Origin: Dactylis glomerata
Lineage: Eukaryota > Streptophyta > Magnoliopsida > Poales > Poaceae
DNA: 64,000 nucleotides
Assembly (NCBI GenBank): GCA_007115705.1
Contig: QXEO01000832.1
Span: 434,001-498,000 of the forward strand
Direction: 5' to 3'
In this document: positions 11,938-22,224 of the stretch, piece by piece
Position numbering within the stretch: position 1 is the first letter of the stretch
How the letters are laid out: the number at the start of each line of letters is the position of its first letter
Program-made: the position numbers and the translations under genes
Notes under the pieces: generated by a model
What the model saw: the letters and a program-made list of their open reading frames with translations, nothing else
Databases searched by the model: none
What the model was told of the DNA's origin: nothing

Positions 11938-12566
11938 ATCGACATGGTAGTTCAAAAAACCTGTGAAAATTGTTAGTTGTAATAACAAGAAATTTACTGA
12001 CACAGCTTCAGGACAACATTGAGAACAAATAACTGAGGACATCTGTCTTCACCCAACAATTTATACTTACATGATGTAGAGAATAATGGAAGATTGGATT
12101 ATGAGGATATCAAACATGATGATATTATTTTAACTTTCGTACCAGTGTGTAACTATTGTATTCATATCAGCATAAGCATCAAAGGAGAAAAAAATAATGA
12201 GATAAAATATCTGCTTCTAAGCGGTGAGAAGCTGAGAACCAAACACGTGGACGATTGAAAGCATCGCTACTAGCCAGCAATTAAGCTGGAAGTAGAGGTA
12301 CTGTTCCTGAAGGCACTTCTGAATTTGAGGCTATTCCCCTTTGACAACTATTCCATGTTTGTATTACACGGGTTGGCTTCATTCAAGTATTCTGCATGTA
12401 CCCTTTTTTAAGCTTAGTTCTGCACGTATCTAATCCTAAAAAAAAGGTGAGCTCTAATTCATTCTTTTCAGTATTGTAGTTCACTCTGCCTAGCATAGTT
12501 GCTCAGATGTACTTCCATCACACTGTGAGATATTTGAGATTACATGATTGACAAGCTTTTCTGTTA
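11938..12566. other. AT-rich unassigned sequence
   Basis: About 630 bp without a convincing frame. It lies between the copia element and the LINE. It may be the same original unit as 15800-16077, which ends in a Helitron-type terminus, but I cannot show this from the sequence. Confidence 0.3.
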
Positions 12567-15500
12567 TTATTTTTTTGACCCCGAACGGCAGGAGCCCTGC
12601 TTTATTTCATTGATAGAAGAGAGAAAGGGAATACAACATAATACAAAAACACACGTCCCCTGTACAAAGGAGCCAGGAGAACCTTCATCTACTGTCAGGA
12701 CAACAAAAACCTGAACATTCACCCCACACTTAATGCAAAAAAGCAGCTGAAACTACAGCCAACTCATCTCTGATCATTTGAGCTAGCGAAGAAGCATTTA
12801 GCTCTTTGCCTTCGAAAACCCTGCGCCCTCGCTCTTTCCAGATGTTCCAGGTAATATAAGCAGCCAGCTTAATATTATCAGGTCTCTGGGATTTCGGAGC
12901 ACACACCTGCATCTTGCGCCACCAGCTTCTGACAGAGTTTGCTTGCCCAACAACACTTACCAGACTAGCATTGTCGTTTTGGAAATTTGCCCAGACCTCT
13001 TTGACAAAACTGCAGCGAAGAGAGAGATGCGCCGCAGATTCGAGCTCTTGGTCACACAACCTACAGATAGGGTTGCATGCAATGCTTCGCCTCACCATCC
13101 TATCGGCAGTCCAGTTTCGATTCCTTAGTAATAGCCAAAGGAAAAACTTGAGCTTGCCCTCTATTTTTGCCTTCCAGATCCTGGCAAGGTGAGGCTGCTT
13201 AATTCTACCAACAAATTGCATCTCATAAGCAGATTTAGTAGAGTATTGTCCAATAGTAGAGGGCAGCCAAACAATCTCATCAGCTGACTCCGTTAGCTGC
13301 ACTTGATCAATCAACACCCAAAGTTGCAAAAACTGGTGCAGCTCATCTTCATTTGAAATTCGAGAAATCCCTCGTAGCCAATACCCATTGGCAACAGCTT
13401 GAGCCACAGTCAAATTCTTCCGTCTAGCAAGAGCAAAGACAAGGGGAGCAACCTCCGAGGGCGCGGAATCGTGGAGCCATCTATTTGTCCAGAACTTTGC
13501 TGTTCTCCCACTGCCGATGGTAATTTTTGTGCACGCCTTAAAAAGACTGAGATCAGAGGAGTCACAAGGGACCTGCATGCCCTTCCAAGGTCTGTCAGCC
13601 TCATCCCAAGCTAGCCATGGCCAGCGCAACCTTAAAGCTCTTCCAAAATAACTTAAGTCCATAATCCCCAGACCGCCAAGTTCTTTAGGAGCACAACAGG
13701 TCTTCCAATTAACCAGACAGTGCCCACCCCTTGCATCTTCGTCACCCTTCCATAAAAAGCTCCTTCTTAGTTTATCAATCTTCTTTATGGCCCAAGGAGT
13801 TAGGATGAAACTTGTCAGGTAGTAAGTCAGAGTAGAAGTCAACACAGAATTAACAAGTGTTGATCTTCCAGTTCTTGACATGAGCTTCCCTTTCCAAGGC
13901 TTCAGCTTACTAGCAATGCGGTCAATCAAACGCTGCAGCTAAGCTCTGGATGGTTTTCTGACCCCAAGAGGCAGCCCCAGATATTGGCAGGGAAAAGAAC
14001 CAGTAGCACCTCCAAAGTTGCTCAGCACATCAGCAATATCAAGGTTACTGCACAGAAGTGGATAAGCCACACACTTGTTCAGATTCGCTTTTAGCCCCGA
14101 GACCTCTCCAAAATTGTGGAGCACTTTCTGAATTACAATCATTTCCTCCTTAATTGGGTTGAGGAACAAAGCAGCATCATCAGCATAGAAGCTCGATCTA
14201 GTTCTGGCAGTCTTCAGACCCAGGGGAGACAACAGCCCCAAATCAGTGGCCTTTTGGAAAAGCTTGTGTAGAGGTTCCATCATGAGAATGAAAAGCAGAG
14301 GGGACAGAGGGTCCCCCTGCCTCAAACCTCTCTTGTGGCGCAACACCCTTCCCGGAGTTCCATTAAGCAGAACCTTGGACGAAGATGAAGCTAAAATGAG
14401 AGACACCAAGTCGCACCATCTGTTACCAAAACCAAAACCACGAAGCACCTCCAGAATGTAGCTCCAATGAACCGAATCAAAAGCCTTTGCAATGTCAAGT
14501 TTGATGAATAACAAAGGTTTCTTCTTCTTATGAGCATCCTTGACCACATTTTTGACATAGAGGAAATTGTCCTGGATGGATCTGGTCTTGATAAAAGCAC
14601 TTTGGTTGCTGGATACCATACTCTTCAATTCTGGGCCTAATCTTGTTGCCAACACTTTGCAAACAATCTTAGCCACGCTATGCATGAGACTCACCGGCCT
14701 AAAATCGCTTGCATTCTCAGCATTCTCCTTTTTTGGCAGCAACACAATATGGGCAGTATTAAGAAGATTCCACTTGTTTCCCCTGAGACAATGCAATTGC
14801 TTGAGAGCCTTCACCAAATCATCATTTATTATCATCCAACATTTCTTGAAAAAATCCCCTGTAAAGCCATCAGGCCCTGGTGCTTTTTCACCATGCAACT
14901 CCATCACAGCCGCCTTGATTTCGTCCTCTGAAAACTGCTCATCAAGGTGTGTTAGATTCAAGCTTGGCAGTCCCAGAAACTCCCAATTGAGCCTCAAAGC
15001 TCTGTCTTGTTGCATGCCAATCAGTGACTCAAAATGGTCGAAAATTATAGAAGCCTTTGCATTATGCTCACTGACCACTCCATTGATTCCATTAAGAGTT
15101 GGAATATGGTTCTTACGTCTTCTACCATTTGCTCTCAGATGAAAAAGCTTGGAGTTCGCATCACCCTCCTTGATCCATATCATCCTTGACCTTTGCCGCC
15201 ATTTAATTCTATCAATTGCCGCCCACCCCAACAAACGATCTTTAAGAAGTTTCCTGAAAGACGTTTCCTCCGCAGACAAGCTTCTGCTCTCTTGTGCCAC
15301 ATCTAGCTGAAAAATAACTTCATTTGCTACATCAATTTTTAGTCTTCTTTCCTGAGCTCTTTTTCTGTCCCACTTCTTGAGAGCCTTAGCCGTTCGGCCT
15401 ATCTTAGTAAGCAACACTTTACTAGCATCTTGAGAGTTAACAGGTTTATCCCATGCCCCCTGCACCACCTCATAGAAACCTTCCATCTTCAACCAGTAAG

Positions 15501-15798
15501 CCTCAAAGCGAAAGCCTCTAAATTTATTTACTTGCATCCTCTTGATGAACAGAGGGCAATGATCAGAGATTCCCGTGGATCCCGGAGACAATTGGTATTG
15601 TGGATACTTGAGCTCCCACTCTTTAGTCATGAAACAACGATCGATTCTTGTATGGGTAGAGCTCTCCCTTTCATTGCACCATGTGAACAGTCGCCCCAAC
15701 AAAGGAAACTCTCTTAGCTCAAGATCATCAATTGCAGCTCTGAAACTTCCCATCAGCCTTAAATTCAGGTTGTTATTATTGCTTAGCTGAATTAACAT
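12567..15798 (-). mobile_element. LINE, minus strand, 5'-truncated in the endonuclease
   Basis: The 3' end is seen as the T-run at about 12568-12574, followed by a 3' UTR segment typical of grass LINEs. The coding frame runs from 15798 down to 12730. It starts inside the C-terminal part of the apurinic endonuclease, so ORF1 and most of the endonuclease were lost at insertion. I could not find a convincing target duplication, so the edges are estimates. Confidence 0.85.
12730..15798 (-). pseudogene. LINE ORF2: endonuclease tail, reverse transcriptase, zf-RVT
   Basis: One frame of about 1,020 codons broken by a single TAG at 13939-13941. Order on the minus strand: endonuclease C-terminus (GSFRAAIDDLEL, TRIDR, SDHCPL), a basic linker, the RT fingers (EKAPGPDGF, FRPVSL), palm (LDIAKAFDSV), the RQGDPLSPLLF motif and the catalytic FYADDAALF at about 14180-14210. 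After the stop come the thumb region, a W-x-D/N-RW segment and the Cys-rich zf-RVT with CNPICRLCDQELES and a following H/C pair. The RT core looks intact, and the amber stop is the only break seen, so the copy is relatively young. The protein would nick target DNA and copy the LINE RNA; the missing N-terminus makes it non-functional. Confidence 0.9.
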
Positions 15799-16077
15799 TG
15801 TTTCTTAGATGTGTTTACATGATATTTTGATATTTATGAAAAGAATAAGGGAGGGAAAAAATGAAATTAAATATACAAGAAATTGGAATATCTGAGTACT
15901 ATTGGTTGATTATGAGCAAGAATGGCGGAGATATGCGCTGGTGGAAAGTAGGGGTGATGACACGCAGGTGGAAAGTGATCATGCACATCGGAAGCTCTCT
16001 TGAGGGTTGGTGGGGCTATCGAACAAGCTAATAAAGTTAAAATTCAACCTGTAGTAAAGCACGGGTAAATGTGCTAG
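15799..16077 (+). mobile_element. Helitron-like 3' end
   Basis: AT-rich sequence ending in a degenerate hairpin (CCTGT then ACGGG, about 16048-16065) followed 9 bp later by CTAG at 16074-16077 and a T. This is the layout of a Helitron 3' terminus in the plus orientation, and the stem-loop resembles the clearer one at 21401-21428. The 5' end is not identified. Confidence 0.45.
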
Positions 16078-16084
16078 TTTTAAT

Positions 16085-16957
16085 TAATAATCGTTGAAAC
16101 AGTGTTGTCGCTGCTTGTCACTTAACGAGGCAGCAGCAGAAGTATGCGGAGTGGCAGTTCGATTCACTCTGTCCGGGAAAAGGTAGCAGAAATGGGCTTC
16201 GGCCTTCGGGCTTTCAACTTATTCGCTGGTGTGTGGGCTCCTTTGCATTTCCATGGAGTACAGCATCTGCCGTTGGTGTTGTACTAGAACCATTAAAGTT
16301 CTTTTCTGTTTTCCTGAATCAAAAAGGAGGTTCATGATGGATTTGCTTGAAACATACGTGGTCCGGTCGTAACTCCATTCAGGCGTGTCCACGGCTTACA
16401 ACATCTTCGAAGTCTTTTAGAGATGAGTTGCGACTTGCGAGAAAACCAAATCCAATTCGAACGTTGTTTGGTTGCGACTTGCGATTTCAATGCACGCGCG
16501 GCGGTAGCAATTAATCAGGACGATGCTCCCGTGCTCTCACGACGATTAAGAAGATCTACTCCAGCGGATTTGAGCAGAAGCAGTTTGCCAACACATCAGT
16601 CGTGCGGGGGTCTCAGCGTAGAGCCGTAGACGGTAGAAATTTCCATTTCCGAAACGGCGAGACGGGGAATGGCACGGAGACGCGAACACATCGAATCTGG
16701 AGGAAAAAACATCGAACATCCAGCGGAGTGCTTGATAATAAGCAACCAAAACCAACAAACGATAATAAATGGAGGCAACCATCGAACAGGGGAGAGGAAT
16801 GACGCCATGGATGTGTTCCTTTTAGCTCCTCCGTTGATGAGGTTGCGTGACGATCTATTGGACGTAGAGGGACGCTACACGAGCTCGAACTCGGCACGTG
16901 GAGTTCATCTCATCAGCAAACATAGTCGACGATCAGGTAAACAAGCCCGATCACCAG
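16085..16957 (+). repeat. duplicated host segment, copy A
   Basis: This segment is not a recognised transposon. Diverged, collinear copies occur at 35577-36330 (B), 48830-49049 plus 51164-51612 (C) and 43580-43805 (D), all on the same strand. Shared landmarks include GGTTCATGATGGATTTGCTT (about 16330), the region around ATGCACGCGCGGCGGTAG (about 16490) and CATCGAACAGGGGAGAGGAA (about 16780). No stable coding frame is shared by the copies, so it is probably non-coding remains of a tandemly duplicated locus. Confidence 0.7.
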
Positions 16958-18823
16958 TTAGGGCATCTCCACCGAGCCGACGCAAACGACCACTCCACGT
17001 CCGAACGCGTATGTGCGGACAGAACACACGACCCATCGGGGGAACCCAAACAGACAAAGTTGTCCAAACGCGTCCGCACGTATCCATTCCGGTCTCAGAT
17101 TTGGGCCCAAAATGCGTCGGCCTGGACAGCTCGCGCGTCCTCTCGCGCCCCCCTCCCCCCCCCTTGTCCGCCCCGGGCCCAGCCGACAGAGGCTCCAAGC
17201 CATTTCCCCCCTCCTCCCATGTGTTTCCCTGCTGCGCGCGCTCCTCCTTCTTTCTGTCGCCGGCGCCGCCACGTCCATCGTCGACGTCCACTTGCCGCCC
17301 CCGACCACCAAAAAGAAGCCCCTCCTTCCACCGCACCCCGACGCCGCCCTAGGCCGCCGCCGGCCACCCTTCGACGGCCACAGCAGGGTGGGTTGAGAGA
17401 GTTGCCCTCCCGGGCCGCGCGCAACCTGTTCGACCATTTGCCAACATGAGCGCGCCGCGGGACAGCAGCTCGGACGACGACGATATTGCGGCCATTGTCA
17501 ACCTCAACAATGAGTTCTTCTACATAAACTTCTTCGACGAGTCTGACACCGACTCTGACGACGATGCCGACTTGATGGTGGCCGTCGCCACCGTCCTCAA
17601 CGAGTCAAACGAGACCTACATGCCTCAATGGAGGGGCTCCGTGAAGGGGCGAGCCGCCAATCTGGACCGCAACCGGGAGAACGGCCACGTGCAGCTCTAC
17701 GCCGACTAGTTCCACCCGGAAACGGCGTTGTACCGAAACTATTTTCGGCGCCGTTTCTGGATGTCAAGGAAGTTATTTGGGGCGAATCATTGAAGATGTT
17801 TGTCTTCACGACCCATATTTCAGATGCAAGCCGGATGCTACAGGTAAATTTGGCTTCTCTTCATATCAGAAATGCTCGGCTGCTATACAGATGCTTGCTT
17901 ATGGAGTGGCCGGCGATCTTGTTGATGAGTACATGCGCATGAGCGAGTCTACATGCATTGAGGCCATGTATAATTTTTTTCGAGCTATCATTGCGGTCTT
18001 CGGCGAAGTGTACTTGCGAGAGCCAAATCTCGAAGACACTGAACGCCTCTTGTCCATCAACGAGAAGAGGGGATTTCCTTGTATGCTTAGAATCATAGAT
18101 TATATGCATTGGGAGTGGAAGAACTGCCCATTTGCATGGCAAGGGCAGTATTCAGGGCATGTTGAGGGTTGCACGGTCATACCTGAGGCCGTTGCTGGCC
18201 AAGATCTATGGATTTGGCATTCTTTTTTTTGGCATGGCAGGGTCTCATAATGATATCAACGTCCTCCAAGGATCCCCTGTGTTTGGGAGGCTTGCAGATG
18301 GCAATGCCCCATCAGTGAGTTTTCAGGTTATAGGCCATACATACACCAAGGGTTATTACTTAGCTGATGCTATCTATCCTGAGTGGCCTGTTTTTGTGAA
18401 GACACATCGTCATTCAACTCAGGAAAAATATGGCCGGTTTACCAAAGAACAAGAGTCTTGCGGGAAAGATGTGGAGCGAACATTTGGTGTTCTTCAGTCT
18501 CGTTGGGCTATTATTCGTCACCCAGATAAGGCATGGAGTGTTCAGCAGATGTGGGAGGTCATAACAGCTTGTGTGATCATGCACAACATGATCGTTGAGG
18601 AGGAGCGTGATGATAGCGTCTATGATCAGGGATGGGATTTTCAGGGTGAGTTGGTTGCTCCAAACCCTGTTCCGTCTTCTTTTCAGGAATTTCTTCATAC
18701 ACATCATGAGATTCCCGATCGGGCAACCCACCTCGCCCTCCATGAAGATTTGGTGAACCATATTTGGATTCATGCGGGGAACAACCCCGTCACCAACCCT
18801 AGAAACAACCCCATTTAAACTTA
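16958..18823 (+). mobile_element. PIF/Harbinger DNA transposon, right end lost or displaced
   Basis: The left end GGGCATCTCC at 16961 follows TTA (16958-16960), the usual 3-bp target of this superfamily. Copy B of the host segment shows the matching uninterrupted sequence (GATCACCAGCGAGAG), so the left boundary is supported by an empty site. The interior carries a Harbinger transposase remnant. A minus-strand Helitron end abuts it at 18824, five bases after the transposase stop codon, and I could not find the right TIR beyond it. Confidence 0.75.
17446..18818 (+). pseudogene. PIF/Harbinger transposase (HARBI1-like, plant transposon protein)
   Basis: The acidic N-terminus (DSSSDDDD, DTDSDDD) is followed by a TAG stop at 17707-17709, then FHPETALYRNYFRRRFWMS. 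A one-base insertion in a G-run near 17776 shifts the frame and a T-run indel near 18222 shifts it again. The catalytic DDE core is recognisable: the first Asp in the IDYMHWEWKNCPFAW region (about 18100), the second in GSHNDINVL (about 18243) and the Glu in VERTFGVLQSRW (about 18475). The C-terminus ends at 18818. The transposase would cut and paste elements with TTA/TAA targets. Three breaks make this copy dead. Confidence 0.9.
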
Positions 18824-18858
18824 CTAGGAAATATGCCCATGCGTTGCAATGGGAAAGA
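18824..18858 (-). mobile_element. Helitron 3' terminus, minus orientation
   Basis: On the minus strand the sequence reads CCCAT-TGCAACGC-ATGGG (a 5-bp-stem hairpin), a short AT spacer, then CTAG followed by T. This is the structure of a Helitron 3' end, which inserts between A and T without a target duplication. It continues rightward from here; its 5' end was not located. Confidence 0.7.
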
Positions 18859-20214
18859 GTAAATTCTCGTTATGCAACTAAGATGTGTTGCTTAAACCAG
18901 CAAGCTTTATCGTGTCAAGCTATACGAATTAATTATAACTTCCTTGCTTCTAATATGAAGTTTCAAAGATATTTATAAAAGTGGCTCATTGTCTGTTGCA
19001 TCAGTATATTGCCATACCCTCTTTTGTAGAAGCATTATTTTGAGTGAAAAATTGTTGTTGATCTATTTCATCCCTTCCCTATGTGCAGTCTCCACCGCCA
19101 CATTGGCTGCAGATCCTCTCGAGGTGGTCATCCTTTCACGGATCCTCCCCTAGATTGCCATCCTTCCACCACAACCTATTACTTCTTTTCGGCATGTCGG
19201 TGTGTGATCTTGAAGCGCTCATCGTGGAAGGTTACCAGCATGGTCATCTTGCTCTCTTTTCCCATGACCTCGTAAATTAGGAATTAAATTTCTCTGAAAC
19301 ATCGCTCCGCTCCATTGTAAGACTGAATTACAAGGCCTATATTAAGAAAATCCTCCACCAGAATGTGGCATGCCTGAGCATCTCTTTGTGAGGCAGTTTT
19401 CAGTACCTTTGCGAGGATGTAAGCTTCATTATATTTCACCTAATGCACAGAGCTTCTTGATCTTGTGTACACTCTTATCAACTTACGCAGTAGAACGAGT
19501 AGCTCTTCCACTATATCCTTCTCACGGTATTTGTAGCATTGTATAAGTGTAGGGACAATTCCTCTATTCGTTATCTCCATATAAATTCTGTGGCTTCTTT
19601 CAATCTGCCTTTTTTCTCCAAAGCGCTGACAACAATAGTATAAGTTACGGCTATGCTATATGCATTCGCAGTGGTATTAAGATTGGCATAGATTTACAGA
19701 TGTTATGTTGATGTACGGTGTTGGCATGCCATATCTCGGGTCTCCTTTTCTGATCTGATAATTTTTGTTACCAGACATGCGCTGGAAAAGCAGCCAGATG
19801 TAAGATTAAACTTAATTTGATTCCCCGACGTATGTACTGATATTTTTAGTGCTCTGTATAAAAGGACAAAAACATGTCAACGTGTAAACCCGTATTTTAG
19901 CACCAAATTTTATCTTTTTTAGCTATCCCACATGAAAATTCATTTTTCCTAAAACAACTTGGTTCGTGTATGGGTTGTGAAGAAGTTAAGACAACATATT
20001 TTTTTTGAATTTTTTAACAATTCAATATATATTTAAACTGCATTTGAAATAAAGGATGCATATGCATCCCAGAGCCAAAACACGGCGTCCGAAAATAGAA
20101 CTTTAGGGGGATCGAGATTTGGCTCCCGAGAGCAGATGAACCTGTAATCACAACCTTGCAGATAAGCATCGGGATCGCTGAAAGTGTCAGAAATCATGCG
20201 GGTGCGAGTTTATA
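18859..20214. other. Helitron interior or flank, mostly non-coding
   Basis: AT-rich, with no long frame. It contains a PPR-type gene fragment on the minus strand (19315-19700) and a short plus-strand frame at 19081-19280 that I do not recognise. A perfect 16-bp palindrome, GGATGCATATGCATCC, lies at about 20054-20069. Confidence 0.4.
19315..19710 (-). pseudogene. PPR-like gene fragment, minus strand
   Basis: The minus-strand translation gives TYTIVVSALEKKGRLKEA, then after a frameshift near 19595 a segment with NRGIVPTL, and further on ILAKVLKTASQRDAQACH and LVEDFLN. These resemble the helix-turn-helix repeats near the C-terminus of pentatricopeptide repeat proteins, which bind organellar RNA. 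The frame is broken by at least one shift and a stop. It lies inside Helitron-type sequence and is best read as a captured fragment. The match is from memory of family motifs, so confidence is moderate. Confidence 0.5.
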
Positions 20215-20616
20215 TAAATAGGTAATACAGGCATCGTTTACTGGTACGGTCATGCCAGGTACATTGACCGGAATGTGAGGCAGACGGTTGACGGACAGAT
20301 GGACCCGTGGAACAGGATGGTGCGGGTGGACATGTACCATGGTACAGGTTGCGGCGTGGATGCGCGACATCGGCGCGTGGCAAAGGGATCTCGCTACCAC
20401 CCATCTCCGCACCGCACCCATGCACAGTTCCGTGCAAGCGAACAGAGGCGCCGCCTTGGTCGGATAGGCGTTCTCATCCGGGGGCCGCGAGTGAGCTAGG
20501 GGCCGTCGCCATGGAGTGTGCGCGCGAGGTGGGAGGCGCAGGCAGGGCCCACGGAGAAGCTGAGTGCGCATCGGCGACGGCGCCGGCAATCAGAAGTGGG
20601 GAGTACAGAAGTGGAG
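20215..20616 (+). repeat. 402-bp direct repeat, first copy
   Basis: Base-for-base identical to 21429-21830 as far as I can see. It begins TAAATAGGTAATACAGG and ends GTACAGAAGTGGAG. It contains open frames, but none that I recognise. Confidence 0.95.
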
Positions 20617-20639
20617 CTAGCAATAGTTCTCACATTCTG

Positions 20640-20900
20640 GGACATCAAGACCGCGATATGTCACTGCTTGACAAGATGCCAAACCCGGATGCCCTGTCAT
20701 GGAACGGTCTAATCTCGAGCTATTGCCAGCACGACATGCACCGAGAGTCGGTGGCTCTGTTCTTGGAGATGGCTCACTCTGGTGTTGGCTCCGACCGGAC
20801 AACTCTTGCTATCCTTATGAAGTCGTGCGATGCTTCGGATGACTTGGCACTAGGTGTTCAAATCCATGCATTGGTAGTAAAGACGGGCTTAGGGTCTTAG
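20640..20900 (+). pseudogene. captured PPR gene fragment (DYW/E-type style)
   Basis: The frame includes LLDKMPNPDALSWNGLISSY, then ALFLEMAHSGVGSDRTTLA and KSCDASDDLALGVQIHALV-K-TG, ending in a stop at about 20900. This is the P-L-S pattern of plant pentatricopeptide proteins (D-x-x-S-W-N, then the next helix pair, then HALVVKTG). About 2.5 repeats are present with no start or C-terminal domain. PPR proteins edit or stabilise organellar RNA; this fragment would not function. Confidence 0.75.
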
Positions 20901-20999
20901 GTACTGATGTGCTGAGTCCACGGTATTTTAGCTAATTGTGTGGCTGAAATAAATGTAATAAAGGCAGAACAAGTCTTGGAGATTCCCAATTATGGTTTT

Positions 21000-21310
21000 T
21001 GTTGTCAATCAGCTGCTGCTACCGTACAAAATGGTGGAGGAGAAGAAGATTTCTGATGTTGTCACAATGATGAAAAAGAAGAATGTGAAACCATGTCTCT
21101 TCACTTTAAGGCGCTTCAAGACAGACTTTTAAAGTTATGGAAAAAGTCGTTGAGTCAATGCAAGCAGATGATGTTGAGTCAGATATTATGTTACAAGCCA
21201 CACTTGCAAAACACTATATATTTGGTAGAGACCATGAGAGAAAGCTGAACCAATTTTAGAGTTAATTGAGGGTGATGATATCAAGAAAAAACTCAATGCT
21301 TGCCAGGTTG
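21000..21310 (+). pseudogene. second captured PPR-like fragment
   Basis: Translation in mixed frames gives LLLPYKMVEEKKISDVV, MMKKKNVKPCLFT, a segment resembling MEKVVESMQADDVESDIML, and AKHYIFGRDHE with KAE-type helices to about 21310. The KPCLFT and QADDVESD turns are PPR-like, from a different gene than the first fragment. Several stops and shifts are present. Assignment rests on motif memory. Confidence 0.5.
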
Positions 21311-21428
21311 TATTATAAAGAAATCAAAACCTATTTTTATATACAGTATTTTATTATAAATAAATTTAAATTATATGTTCACATATTATGTTTTATTATC
21401 CCGTAGCAACGCACGGGTATTAAGCTAG

Positions 21429-21830
21429 TAAATAGGTAATACAGGCATCGTTTACTGGTACGGTCATGCCAGGTACATTGACCGGAATGTGAGGCAGACG
21501 GTTGACGGACAGATGGACCCGTGGAACAGGATGGTGCGGGTGGACATGTACCATGGTACAGGTTGCGGCGTGGATGCGCGACATCGGCGCGTGGCAAAGG
21601 GATCTCGCTACCACCCATCTCCGCACCGCACCCATGCACAGTTCCGTGCAAGCGAACAGAGGCGCCGCCTTGGTCGGATAGGCGTTCTCATCCGGGGGCC
21701 GCGAGTGAGCTAGGGGCCGTCGCCATGGAGTGTGCGCGCGAGGTGGGAGGCGCAGGCAGGGCCCACGGAGAAGCTGAGTGCGCATCGGCGACGGCGCCGG
21801 CAATCAGAAGTGGGGAGTACAGAAGTGGAG
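21429..21830 (+). repeat. 402-bp direct repeat, second copy
   Basis: Identical to 20215-20616 and starts directly after the CTAG terminus of the Helitron-type segment. Confidence 0.95.
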
Positions 21831-22224
21831 TTCCCTATTTTTTTCAGGTCTTGTTTGCGCGGGGATAGGATCTTGTAGTGATGTTCACGCCCTATTCCTG
21901 ACAGATACAACGATTCTTCTTTCAGCTTGGCAATTTACGAGGGTGCGGTGGCTTCCACCAGCAATCAGTCAGTGACCTGGGGGAAGGCCGGAAGGATGAG
22001 GCGGAGGGCAGCCATGCTGGGTCAGTCGAGCCTGAGCAATCTGTGATGTGCATTGTGCAAGATTTGGGTGGTGTGGGCGAGGTTGAGGGAGAAGTTCAGG
22101 CAGATACGGCGCAGTCAGCAGGTGTATTCGCTTGGGTGGTCAGAGAGGTAAATGTAAATTCTCATTTGGTACCGTCTAATTGACTGCATCGTTTTGATGG
22201 TAAGAAATATCCTAAATTTTTGGC
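21831..22224. other. unassigned sequence
   Basis: Contains short open segments but no recognisable protein. It probably belongs to the pre-insertion sequence that also supplied the 402-bp repeat. Confidence 0.3.

Larger units (their letters stand above)
20617..21428 (+). mobile_element. Helitron-type segment with captured PPR fragments
   Basis: 812 bp lying exactly between the two 402-bp repeats. It ends with CCCGT-AGCAACGC-ACGGG, a short spacer and CTAG at 21425-21428, followed by T: a clear Helitron 3' end on the plus strand. It also begins with CTAG at 20617. It holds two gene fragments (20640-20900 and 21000-21310). No Rep/helicase gene is present, so it is non-autonomous. The true 5' end (TC) was not identified and could lie upstream of the first repeat. 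Confidence 0.65.

Noticed and set aside
12560..15840. Target duplication for the LINE at 12.6-15.8 kb
   Set aside because: Short matches such as ACATGAT and TTGTTATTA occur near both ends but not at consistent distances; not convincing.
16669..17449. Long overlapping open frames on both strands of 16.7-17.4 kb
   Set aside because: GC-rich left end of the Harbinger element and copy A; frames overlap in several phases, cross the TIR and show no domain.
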